From Actinomycetaceae bacterium (lineage in GTDB: Bacteria; Actinomycetota; Actinomycetes; Actinomycetales; Actinomycetaceae), in contig JAUNLF010000002.1 in NCBI GenBank assembly GCA_030532405.1, forward strand, positions 1 to 64,000: a stretch of DNA of 64,000 nt, read 5' to 3'. The translations under genes were made by a program, and so were the position numbers. The notes under the pieces were generated by a model. That model searched no databases and was not told the DNA's origin. It saw nothing but the letters and a program-made list of their open reading frames with translations. Of this stretch, positions 38,594-48,900 are shown one piece after another (the stretch's first letter is position 1; the number at the start of each line of letters is the position of its first letter).

Positions 38594-41500
38594 ATGCGCT
38601 CATTATTGAATCCAAGTACTGCGTGTCGCTCAGAAATGCTCACGCAAGTCTGTGCTCCGAGTGGTCGAAAAACATCTCCTAAGAAGCTAATAGCTGTGCT
38701 GCTAGCCGCCTTCTTCCTTATCTCGTTCGTCAACCCCATGGCTTTCGCGGCTGAAGCGCAGAACGTGGCAAGGGGTAAGACAGCTGTGGCTGACTCGCAG
38801 GAAACGACAAACTTTAACGCGGCGAAGGCAGTCGACGGAGACACGTCCTCGAAAGCGTCGCGGTGGGCTTCAGCTGCGGACGCTACTGGCGACCGTGACG
38901 GCGGTCCGCACTGGATCTATGTTGATCTAGAGCAGAGTCGGACGATTAGCACTGTCCGGCTCTACTGGGAGCAACGCAAGGCTAAAGGATACAAGATCCA
39001 GGTGGCTGCGGGTGATACCGCTCCGGCTGCGGATAGCGACCAATGGGTGACGGTTTACTCCCAGGAGGGTCACCCTTCAGCGCTGAACGAGACGCTCACG
39101 ATTGATAACCCGCAAGAAGGCCGTTTCGTTCGCCTCTACATTGATGCGAATACCTTTGCAGATCCCGATGGTGGTGTGGCGTGGGGAACCGTCTCCCTGT
39201 TTGAAATCGAGTTGTTTGAGGGCGCTCCCGCCCTCTCGATGGACGAAGTAGCGAACGCTATTAGCGTGACTCAGCCAGCGTTGGGTGATGACACCCTGCA
39301 GTACGAAGCTCCGTCCTCGGAAGAATACGAAATTACGTACAACGGGACAGACTACGAGCAGGTAATTGATTCCGAGCTGGGCATTCACACGCCACTCGTC
39401 GAAACTGAAGTGCAGGTTTCGTTCAAAGTAACGAACAAGGCAAACCCTACAGATTACGTGTTTAAGGAACTCCCGGTTTTGGTGCCGGGCGAGTTTGAAA
39501 AGGCTGAGGGGGATAACGCTGCTCCCGTCGTTGTTCCTGAGCTTCGCCAGTGGAAGGGTGGCGCCGGAGAGTTTGTGCCAACCGGTCGTGTGGTTTACTC
39601 CGATGCCAGCTTGGAGCGCGTAGCAAGCGAGCTTGCTAGTGACTACACCGACCTGTTCGGTTCGAAGATTGTTACTGTGGCGGGCGCCGAGGCTGGCGTC
39701 GGCGACATTTTGCTGACGCTCAATGGCGCGGCTGCCCTCGGCGAAGAAGGCTATGACCTGTCCGTAACCGACAAGGTGGTAGTCGATGCTACGACCGCCA
39801 CCGGCGCGTACTGGGGCACGCGTACTATTTTGCAGGCGTTGAAGTCTGGTGACTCCAAGATTCCGCAGGGCACTGCGCGCGATTACCCGCTTTACGAGGT
39901 GCGCGGTTTCATGTTGGACGTAGGACGTAAAACTTTCACGCTCGACTACCTAAAGCAGGTAGTAAAGCAAATGGCTTGGTACAAGCTAAACGACTTCCAC
40001 GTTCACCTAAATGACAACTACATTTGGGTGGAGGAGTACACCGACGACACCGTCGACCAAGCGTACTCGGGATTCCGCCTCGAATCCGACATTAAGGAGG
40101 GCGGAAACGGGGGTCTCAACAAGGCTGACCTGACAAATACGGACGTGTGGTATTCCAAGGCGGACTTCCGCTCGTTTATCAAGGATTCTCGCGCCCTCGG
40201 AGTGAACATCGTTCCGGAATTTGACATGCCGGCGCACTCTTTGGCCTTTACAAAGGTAAGGCCTGACTTGCGTACCCCGAAAAATCTAACTCATCGCGGT
40301 AATGATCACCTGGATTTGGCTAACAAGTATTCGGAGAGTTTCGATTTCGCCACCGACGTTTGGGACGAGTACCTAACCGGTGGGGATCCGGTGTTTGATC
40401 AGCAGACCACTGTTCATATTGGGGCCGACGAGTTCGAGGCTGATGGTAATGCGTACCGAACCTTTGTAAATGACTTGTTCGGTCATGTGGAAAACACTGG
40501 TCGTACGGCTCGCGTGTGGGGGTCTCTCACCCACATTAAGGGTGACGTGCAGGTAAGCGGCGTGGCCGAGAATGGTGAACGCCGTCAGATGAACTTGTGG
40601 AGTACCGGTTGGGCTCACATGAAGCCCATGTACGACCTCGGATTCGGCTTGATTAATACTCAAGATGGCGCGTTCTATATTGTTCCGAACGCCACGTATT
40701 ACGGGGATTACCTGGATCCGGCGAGGATTTACAACCACGAGATGAACTCCTATGGGGGTCACCGCATCCCCGCGGGCGATCCGCAAATGTATGGCGCGAC
40801 TTTCGCCGTGTGGAATGACATGATCGGCAAGCGCGATAACGGCATGTCCGAGTTCGACATTTACGATCGCTTCAATACGATCATGGGCGCGTTTGGCGCA
40901 GCTACTTGGGGCAAGGGCGCAAATGATGCCGCCACCGTGCAGGCGAATGTACGGGCTTTGGGGGATGCGCCGGCCACTAATTTTGCCTATGACGTAGCTA
41001 CCAATGATGAGGGCGAGATCGCACACTACATCTGGAATGATGCCTCGGATGTTGCCGGCATGCAGGCTGACGCCGCACTTTCTGAGGGCGCGGAACTAGC
41101 AGAAGTTGACGGCAAGTCTGTCTTGTCGCTGTCTACTGCTTCCAGCTACGCGTCCACAGGTATTGGAACGGTTGGTTTGGGCAACAACCTTCGCGTGAAG
41201 GTGAAGCGCATGAGTGACGCTGAGGAACAGGTCCTGTTCGAATCTGACTACGGTCAGATTAAGGCGGTCCAGAAGGGAACTGGAAACGTTGGAATCTCGC
41301 GTGAAAACCGAGATTACTCGTTCAACTACAAGCTACCGGTTGGCGAATGGGTCGAACTTGAGTTCAAGAACGAGCAGAACTTCACCACGCTGTACGTAGA
41401 CGGTGAGCTGATTCAGAAGATCGGCGTTGAAGGACGCGGCAAACTCAAGGCGACGAGCATGTTCCCAGTGGAGCGCATCGGTTCCAAGCAGAACGGATTC

Positions 41501-42877
41501 GTTGGTTTCATTGACGACGTTCGTCTAGGTACTGATAAAGAGTTCGCATCCACGATGAAGCTAGACCGACTGATGATCACTGCCCGTGGTGTGTTGGCTC
41601 AGAACCAAGATGATGACCTAGCCGCCCTCATTGATAATGGGCAAAAGATTATCGACATGTTTGATCCTGCTGCGGCAGACATTGACACTGCGGTAGCGGC
41701 ATTGACGGAGTACCTGTCGAACGCGGAGTACGAAGTGGCTGACTACAGTCGCGTTGATGCACTGATTGCGGCCATTCCGTCTGACCTGTCGAGGTACACG
41801 GACAAGTCGGTTGATCAGCTTCGAGCCGTGATCGAGCAGATCGAAGCGAACCGTGGCTTGCCAAAGGAACTGCAGTCAAACGTTGATGCCTTCGAGCAAT
41901 CGTTGCTTAATGCGCGTGCAGCGCTAGTCGAAAAGGACGCGGACGCGCTCGTTGTGGACAACTTGACAGCCAGCGCTTCTAGCGAGGAGACGAACCAGGA
42001 GTCTTCCCCCGCAAGCGCGGCAGTAGACGGCGACCCCGGAACGTTCTGGCATACGAAGTGGAGCAACGGGGCAGCCCCCGGACCGCACTGGATTGATCTG
42101 GAACTGCCGACCCCGCAAGAAGTCACGGGCATCACCTACATGCCGCGCGGTGACGGCAACATAAACGGTGCTCTGATGGAGTACCGCGTAGACGTCAAAA
42201 CCGCCGATGGCGACTACGAAACCGTGGCACAGGGCAATGTTGACACCGTCAACACAACCCAGCGGATCGTGTTTGACACGCCGGTAAAGAATGCGACTAA
42301 CGTCAGGTTGCACTACGTCCAGTCGAAGGGCGACTTCGCGACTGCTGGTGAGATCAAGGTACACGCCACGCTCCCGGCAGCGTCGGAACAAGACCTGGCA
42401 CAACTGGTCAGTGAAGCTGAAGCTTTGGATCCGGACCTGTACACCCCGGAAACCTGGGCAGCGGTTAGCGCGGCATTGGGCGCGGCAAAGGATAACCCGG
42501 GGGATATTGACGCGGCTGCGAACAACCTGCGTTCAGCCCTGCTCGCCCTCACTGCGAAGCAGCCGGACCCGAGTGAGCCGAGTGAACCGGTAGACCCGAG
42601 TGAGCCGAGCGGTCCGTCTACACCCACGGACCCGACGAACCCGACGGACCCGACTGATCCGACTGATCCGAGTGAGCCTTCGAACCCCTCGGAGCCGACC
42701 TCGAAGCCGACAGACACCTCAACTACGTCTACAACTCAGTCACCTACGACCCCGCAGAATTCTGGTCACCAGAACCTCGCTAAGACCGGCGTGGAAATCG
42801 CAGCACTGGCGATCCTTGGACTGGCACTTGGTGCGCTGGGGTTCTCGGCAATCACGCTGCGTCGTCGGCGGGGGTAA
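38594..42877 (+). CDS. Sortase-anchored GH20 enzyme, lacto-N-biosidase-like
   Basis: 1427 residues from ATG 38594 (AGGGA upstream; GTG 38555 and ATG 38579 are alternatives). Signal helix KKLIAVLLAAFFLISFVNPMAFA. An F5/8C domain (about 60-205) comes first, then a GH20 N-terminal domain and the catalytic barrel (about 430-790) with D612-E613 in HIGADEFEADGNAY. The barrel's motifs (RGFMLDVGRKTF, FHVHLNDNYIW, NLWSTGWAHMKPMYDLGFG) resemble bifidobacterial lacto-N-biosidase more than ordinary hexosaminidases. After it are a lectin-like domain, helical repeats, a second F5/8C domain, DPTDP repeats and LAKTG. Releasing lacto-N-biose from milk or mucin glycans is the inferred activity; substrate is uncertain. 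Confidence 0.82.
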   Translation: MRSLLNPSTACRSEMLTQVCAPSGRKTSPKKLIAVLLAAFFLISFVNPMAFAAEAQNVARGKTAVADSQETTNFNAAKAVDGDTSSKASRWASAADATGDRDGGPHWIYVDLEQSRTISTVRLYWEQRKAKGYKIQVAAGDTAPAADSDQWVTVYSQEGHPSALNETLTIDNPQEGRFVRLYIDANTFADPDGGVAWGTVSLFEIELFEGAPALSMDEVANAISVTQPALGDDTLQYEAPSSEEYEITYNGTDYEQVIDSELGIHTPLVETEVQVSFKVTNKANPTDYVFKELPVLVPGEFEKAEGDNAAPVVVPELRQWKGGAGEFVPTGRVVYSDASLERVASELASDYTDLFGSKIVTVAGAEAGVGDILLTLNGAAALGEEGYDLSVTDKVVVDATTATGAYWGTRTILQALKSGDSKIPQGTARDYPLYEVRGFMLDVGRKTFTLDYLKQVVKQMAWYKLNDFHVHLNDNYIWVEEYTDDTVDQAYSGFRLESDIKEGGNGGLNKADLTNTDVWYSKADFRSFIKDSRALGVNIVPEFDMPAHSLAFTKVRPDLRTPKNLTHRGNDHLDLANKYSESFDFATDVWDEYLTGGDPVFDQQTTVHIGADEFEADGNAYRTFVNDLFGHVENTGRTARVWGSLTHIKGDVQVSGVAENGERRQMNLWSTGWAHMKPMYDLGFGLINTQDGAFYIVPNATYYGDYLDPARIYNHEMNSYGGHRIPAGDPQMYGATFAVWNDMIGKRDNGMSEFDIYDRFNTIMGAFGAATWGKGANDAATVQANVRALGDAPATNFAYDVATNDEGEIAHYIWNDASDVAGMQADAALSEGAELAEVDGKSVLSLSTASSYASTGIGTVGLGNNLRVKVKRMSDAEEQVLFESDYGQIKAVQKGTGNVGISRENRDYSFNYKLPVGEWVELEFKNEQNFTTLYVDGELIQKIGVEGRGKLKATSMFPVERIGSKQNGFVGFIDDVRLGTDKEFASTMKLDRLMITARGVLAQNQDDDLAALIDNGQKIIDMFDPAAADIDTAVAALTEYLSNAEYEVADYSRVDALIAAIPSDLSRYTDKSVDQLRAVIEQIEANRGLPKELQSNVDAFEQSLLNARAALVEKDADALVVDNLTASASSEETNQESSPASAAVDGDPGTFWHTKWSNGAAPGPHWIDLELPTPQEVTGITYMPRGDGNINGALMEYRVDVKTADGDYETVAQGNVDTVNTTQRIVFDTPVKNATNVRLHYVQSKGDFATAGEIKVHATLPAASEQDLAQLVSEAEALDPDLYTPETWAAVSAALGAAKDNPGDIDAAANNLRSALLALTAKQPDPSEPSEPVDPSEPSGPSTPTDPTNPTDPTDPTDPSEPSNPSEPTSKPTDTSTTSTTQSPTTPQNSGHQNLAKTGVEIAALAILGLALGALGFSAITLRRRRG

Positions 42878-42943
42878 AACTTCGTGACAAGGAAAGTAAA
42901 TGGACTTAAGTCAGCGCAGAATTCAATGGAGAAGCGAGGCAAA

Positions 42944-45820
42944 ATGCGACGCACCCTGGTAGGCGCCCTAGGCGCAATCTTGTTGACGATAGGTTTGGCG
43001 CCAGCCGCTGTTGCTGAACCTGCCGACGACAGTGCGAACACAATAAAGAATCTGGCGATGCTAGAGACAACGAATGTCTTTGCATCGGGGCACGAGTCGG
43101 GTACGAACTGGGCGGAAGATCGCGCAGTTGACGGTGATAATGGCACCGACTACGCGACCCGCGAGACGAACGATATCTGGAAGAGTCCGGATGCTTCCCG
43201 TTGGTCTGCTAACACGAAAGAACCTCCCGTATGGTTGGCGCTTAACTTCGGGGGCGTAGCTGATATCGCGCAGGTTAACGTCACTTGGGGGCGTCAGTTC
43301 GCTACCGAGTATCAGTTCCAGCAGTCGGAAGACGGCGTTACTTGGACGAATGTTGGCCCGGTTGTAGAGGGCGTGCAGTCTGAGACTGTTACCACCGAAC
43401 TGGGGATCAAGGCCCGGTATCTGCGTTTGAACACGCTCGGACACCGTAGCCAGTGGCCGGTTAGTATCTGGGAGATCGAGGTCATGGGCACCGTGACGCC
43501 CGATCCGATTCCGGAACCGCTACCGCCTCTCATTCCGAAGCCCGCGAGCTACGCTGCTGCGGATGGTGGGGACTTCGTACTTTCCGAGAAGTCCGACATT
43601 GTCGCCTCCGGTGATGCAAGCGTTGAAGCTGAAGCTTTGGCGAAAGTCCTACGCACTTCCACGGGTTTCGCCCTCCCTGTCGTTGAAAAGTCGACAGACC
43701 CGTCGCCGGACATCGTTTTTGAAATGATTGAGGGCGATGAGGGCGAGGCTTACAGTCTGGAAACGTCGAGTGAAGCCGCTACGATCTTGGCTGGCACTCA
43801 GCACGGCCTCTTTAATGGTGGTCGAACGCTACTGCAACTGCTGGGCCCCTGGTCGGTTATGGATCAGGTGGTAAGTGGCCCGTGGTCTGTACAGTCTGTA
43901 AAGATCGAGGACTCCCCGCGTTTCGCGTACCGCGGAATCATGCTGGATCCGGCCCGCTCGTTCTTCACGGTTGATGAAGTTAAGCAGGCCATTGATGTGA
44001 TGGCGAACTACAAGTTCTCTTATCTGCACCTGCACCTGACAGACGACCAGGGTTGGCGCATCGAGATCACGAATGAAGGCCGTGAAGAGGGCGACACGAT
44101 CGACTACACGCGCTTGACTACGATCGGTGGCGCTACCGCGATGGGGGCAACCGAGCGCACTACGCTTCCCGGCGTCGTCGGCTACTACACGCAAGACGAC
44201 CTTCGCGACATCGTTGCCTACGCGGCGCAGCGTCACATCACCGTGCTACCGGAGGTAGACATGCCGGGGCACTCCGGTAGTATCCTCCACTCGATCCCGC
44301 AGCTGAATACGCCCGGGTCTTCCCATGATGGGACCAAGGACGCTTCGGGTGCCCCGATTGAGGATCCCGCGGATTACATTGTTGCACCCGCACAGTCGAC
44401 CGGAGCTGTAGGTAACTCCTACTTGGATCCCGCGTCTGAGCAAACTTGGATGTTCCTACGCCACGTCGTGAAACAGGTCGGTGAGATTACAGGGTCGCAG
44501 TACTTCCACGTTGGAGGCGACGAAACCCACAAGATGGATCAACACCATCCCGGTAAGGCTGTGCAGTTCCTTCGTGAGGCGTCCGCAATGGTCCGCGACT
44601 TGGGCATGATCCCGGTCGGTTGGCACGAGTGGGCACCAGATGGAAAAGTTCCGAACGAGGGCGACGTAATGCAGCTCTGGAACGGTAATAAAGCGTCCTT
44701 TGCTACTGGTCTGACCGAGAAGAACGGCAAGGCCATCTACTCGCACGCTTCGAACCTGTACTTCCCCCAAAAGGCTGGTCCTGGGATCTGGGGTCCGACC
44801 TGGGCATGCGGTGGGGCGTGTGGCCTGCCCGAGTTCTACAACTATGATCCGGCCGTGGAGATGAATCTAAGCGACGATCAGATTCTTGGTATTGAGGGCG
44901 CGATGTGGAATGAGCACGTGCGTTCGATCCAGGACTTCTTCTACCCGGCGTTCCCACGAGCGATGGCTGCAGCTGAAGTCGGTTGGACACCTCAGGCCGT
45001 GCGTAACAACCAATTGAACGATCTGAAGGGCCGCATTGTTGAGCTGACACCCGCGCTGACGGTGATGGGCGTGCAGTTCTACGATCAGGGGCTTGACCAC
45101 AAGCCTCTAATCCGATCCGTTCCCAATGACGGTTCGTCAACCCTTGTTGGATTCGGCTACAGCCCGAACACCGCAGCGGATGCTGTTAGCGCACAGCTAA
45201 CTTTGGAGGTACCCGCGGCCGCTGCCCGAGCTGTAACGCGCGCGAACGATTCTGCAGACGGGGCCACAGGGAGCAAGACGTTTAACCTGGAGACCAAGTC
45301 ACGCTTGGAGTACCGACCTTCTAACGAAGAAAATAACAACGATCGCGCACAGGCGGGGCTTTGGGAATTGCACCTTTCGCAAGCAGACCTCGAGTCACTT
45401 CCCGAAGGCGTGATTACGGGATCCCTCTCGCTAACTAACGGGTCGACTTCCATCGAGGCCGAAGAAGTTCCCGTTGCAATCGACAAGCAACCTGCACCGG
45501 AGCCTGCGCCGGAACCGGAGCCCGAACCCGAGCCAGCGCCGGAACCTGAACCCGAGCCTGCGCCGAGCGGTGAACCGTCAGGGACAGGCGAGCGTCCTTC
45601 GCAAACGGGTGAAAACGCAGATCCGTCCGCAACGGTGAAACCGTCCGATTCGCAAAGCGAGATGGAGCCGTCAAAGTCGGCTACAACTCCGACGAAGGCG
45701 CCGGCTAAATCACCTGCTGCGAGTCTTGCAGCCACCGGAACCTCGACCACTGTGCTAGCGGGCGTTGCAACGCTACTGCTTCTAGGTGGTACGACTCTGG
45801 TACTTCGCCGCAGAAGTTAA
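42944..45820 (+). CDS. Sortase-anchored GH20 beta-N-acetylhexosaminidase
   Basis: 958 residues from ATG 42944 (GAGG five bases upstream); GTG 42884 and ATG 42926 give a longer start. A signal peptide (MRRTLVGALGAILLTIGLAP) is followed by an F5/8C domain (about 30-180), a GH20b domain (195-310) and a classic GH20 barrel with YRGIMLDPARSFF, HLHLTDDQGWRIEI and catalytic D526-E527 in HVGGDETHK. An (EP)n stalk leads to LAATG (a variant of LAKTG), a membrane helix and RRRS. It should remove terminal GlcNAc or GalNAc. Only 66 bases separate it from the preceding GH20 gene, so the two are probably one transcript. Confidence 0.92.
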   Translation: MRRTLVGALGAILLTIGLAPAAVAEPADDSANTIKNLAMLETTNVFASGHESGTNWAEDRAVDGDNGTDYATRETNDIWKSPDASRWSANTKEPPVWLALNFGGVADIAQVNVTWGRQFATEYQFQQSEDGVTWTNVGPVVEGVQSETVTTELGIKARYLRLNTLGHRSQWPVSIWEIEVMGTVTPDPIPEPLPPLIPKPASYAAADGGDFVLSEKSDIVASGDASVEAEALAKVLRTSTGFALPVVEKSTDPSPDIVFEMIEGDEGEAYSLETSSEAATILAGTQHGLFNGGRTLLQLLGPWSVMDQVVSGPWSVQSVKIEDSPRFAYRGIMLDPARSFFTVDEVKQAIDVMANYKFSYLHLHLTDDQGWRIEITNEGREEGDTIDYTRLTTIGGATAMGATERTTLPGVVGYYTQDDLRDIVAYAAQRHITVLPEVDMPGHSGSILHSIPQLNTPGSSHDGTKDASGAPIEDPADYIVAPAQSTGAVGNSYLDPASEQTWMFLRHVVKQVGEITGSQYFHVGGDETHKMDQHHPGKAVQFLREASAMVRDLGMIPVGWHEWAPDGKVPNEGDVMQLWNGNKASFATGLTEKNGKAIYSHASNLYFPQKAGPGIWGPTWACGGACGLPEFYNYDPAVEMNLSDDQILGIEGAMWNEHVRSIQDFFYPAFPRAMAAAEVGWTPQAVRNNQLNDLKGRIVELTPALTVMGVQFYDQGLDHKPLIRSVPNDGSSTLVGFGYSPNTAADAVSAQLTLEVPAAAARAVTRANDSADGATGSKTFNLETKSRLEYRPSNEENNNDRAQAGLWELHLSQADLESLPEGVITGSLSLTNGSTSIEAEEVPVAIDKQPAPEPAPEPEPEPEPAPEPEPEPAPSGEPSGTGERPSQTGENADPSATVKPSDSQSEMEPSKSATTPTKAPAKSPAASLAATGTSTTVLAGVATLLLLGGTTLVLRRRS

Positions 45821-45828
45821 TAACGGTT

Positions 45829-45860
45829 AAGTGGCTGGGCGCGATCGCGCCCAGCCACTT
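45829..45860 (+). terminator. Terminator after the two GH20 genes
   Basis: A perfect 32-base palindrome (half-site AAGTGGCTGGGCGCGA), 8 bases after the stop. It is followed by GCCTGCTTTC. A strong end of the GH20 unit. Confidence 0.8.
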
Positions 45861-45909
45861 GCCTGCTTTCTACACACATTCCCAGCAACGAGGCTCAGGA
45901 ACTCAAATA

Positions 45910-48900
45910 ATGCATAAACGCGCTACCAGTATCGTGGCTCTCGCCGGTCTTATTTTGGGGACCAGCAGTCTTTCTGCACTTGCAGTTGAAGACCAGGTCC
46001 AGTTCGAAGAACAAACAGTTTTCACAACTCACGATTCCACTTTGCAAGCTTGGGCTAACGAGAAGACGCAGTCGAACTCCGCCAAGCCATACATCGCAGC
46101 TTTACATCCAACCCCCGGTGGTACTGCCACGGAAGGGCAGCAGTACGGGTTGTTTGGTGAGGGGTTTGAGTCAACCGATACCTCCGATGGCACGGACGGT
46201 AAGATCGGCATGCTCACCTTCGACCTTAGCAACCTAGAGAACGCGCCAAACAGCGCTGTTCTTGAACTTACTTACATCGGCCACATTCGTTCAGCTGATA
46301 AGAGCGCGCACGTAGGTGTCGCCCTGGTAGATACCGAGCAGTGCACAAACTCTGCGACCACATGTACAACCGATATAGCCACGTGGGCAACACGCCCGAA
46401 ATTCGCCCTCGAAGAATCTGACGTCGTATTTGCCGATGAGTTTGATGCAAACGTTGCCGGCACCTACACCGGTGATTCGATGACGGTTCCGGCGGACAAA
46501 CGTCGCACGGTGACGATGGACGTGAAGAGCCTCGTCGACAGTGCGTTCGAGTCGGACAAAAAGGTATTGACGTTTGTCGTAGGCGAAACGAACGGTGCGG
46601 AACTACGGTTCGCATCGAGTGAAGGAGCCTCAGGCGTGCTGGGAGGCCTGCAAGCATCCGACGCGCCAAAACTCAAAGTGACGGTTCCGCAAGAACCTGA
46701 AGCGCCAGCACCGACCGGCCCTCGCGCGTGGGACGACAAGGTCGCCGAAATGACGGGCCATGACGTGCTTTGGTACAAGCAATCAGCGTTGAACACGCCG
46801 AAAGGAAATGTTGGAACTGGCAACTGGGTTACCGGAGAGCATGACAACTGGCAACGCGCCACACTACCAATCGGCAACGGCAAAGTCGGCGGCACCGTTT
46901 GGGGTGAAGTTGCATCAGAACGGGTGACGTTCAACGAGGAGACGCTCTGGACGGGCGGACCGGCTGAAGGCCGCGAATACAACGGTGGCAACGCGGCCGA
47001 TCGAGGCCGACACGGCGAAACGCTACGCGAGTTGAACCAAGAACTAGCCGACGGAAAGTTCCAGGTGAGCAATCCGGGCGGCCTCACCGGTGGATTCAAT
47101 GGTGCACACCAGGGGTCCTACCAAAACTGGGGAGAGATTCGCATCGACACGAGCATGCCGGCAAATGCGAATGTTTACCTGTACGAGCGCTCGCTCGACC
47201 TCACAAATGGAATCGCGTCGGTTCATTACAACTACAAAAATACGGATTTCATGCGCGAATACTTCGTGTCGAATCCGGACGACGTAATGGTTCTGCGTTT
47301 TGACGCGCAGGGTGACCAGAAGCTGAGTTTTGACGTTTCGCTGCCGTTGAACGCGCAGTACACGCGGACGGACGAATCGGTCGAGGTGTCTGGAAATACG
47401 CTTGTTTCTGCGGGTGCGCTTGCGAACAACGGGTTGCGTTACAACGCTCAGATTACTGCGGATGTGACCGGTGCAGGGGCATCCGTCACGGGCGCTGATG
47501 ACGCTTTGCGAATCGAATCGGCAGAGTCTGTGACGCTATTTGTCGCGGCTGCAACCGATTACGAACAGTCGTACCCGACGTACCGAACCGGCGAAACTGT
47601 GCAAGCGTTACAAGATCGCGTTGCGCGCGTCGTTTCCGCGGCCGTTGATAAGGGGTACGAGGGCGTGCGTGCAGACCACGTTAGCGATCATGCTGACTTG
47701 TATTCGCGGGTTTCTGTAGACCTCGGTCAGGCAGATACTTACGGTGTTGGGGCCATCCCAACTAACGAACTGCTGGACGCGTATAAGGCTGGAACTGCGG
47801 ACGCGGCGCAGCAGCGTGCGCTTGAGATGCTCGTGTACAACTACGGCCGGTATTTGACTATTGGTTCGTCCCGTGAGGACAGCCAGTTGCCGTCCAACTT
47901 GCAGGGAATCTGGTCTTCGCTGTCGTCCGACAATGCGCACGGTAGCACGCCGTGGGGGTCGGACTTCCACATGAACGTGAACCTGCAGATGAACTACTGG
48001 CCTACCTATTCTTCGAACTTGGCGGGTTCAGCACTGCCGTTGATTGAGTTCACCGAGGGGCTCGTGAAACCGGGACGCATCACAGCCGATGTTTACGCTG
48101 GGGCGGCCACGGATCCGAATGCGCCGATCGGTGAGGGGGCGGGCTACATGGCTCACACCGAGAACACGGCGTACGGTTGGACGACTCCGGGCGCGGCATT
48201 CTCTTGGGGTTGGAGTCCCGCCGCTGTGCCGTGGCTTTTGCAGAACGTGTACGAGTACTACGAGTACACCGGTGATGAGGCAATGCTTCGCGATCGGATC
48301 TACCCGCTGTTGAAAGAAGAGGCGAACTTCTACGTCAACTACATGTTGCACAAGGGGAATCGTCCGGCTTCTGATGGTGAGCCGCGTTTGACGACGGGTG
48401 TTGCATATTCGCCGGAGCACGGGCCGCAGGGCACGGATGGTAATACGTATGAGAGCTCACTGGTTTGGCAGCTTCTAAACGACGCGATCGAATCCGCAGA
48501 GGTCCTCGAGATTGACGCGGAGCTGCGGGACGGTGCGGGCGAGTGTTCCGTCGACAACTGGGAGAAATCCTCTGCCGGCGAGTTCACTTTGCCCAGCGCG
48601 AACCGTTCTTGGACGTGTGCGCTCAGCTTGTTGAAACCAATCGAGGTTGGTGACAGTGGGCAGATCAAGGAATGGTTCTTTGAGGGCGAGCTTGGCAAGA
48701 CGGACACGGGTGAAGCTATTCCCGCATACCAGGGTGGTCACAGGCACTTGTCTCACATGCTTGGCCTATTCCCCGGGGATCTGATCACGGTTGATAATCC
48801 GCAGTACATGGACGCGGCGAAGAAGTCGCTGAATGCTCGCGGTGATGATGCAACTGGTTGGGGTGTTGGCCAGCGAATCAACTCGTGGGCGCGAACTGGG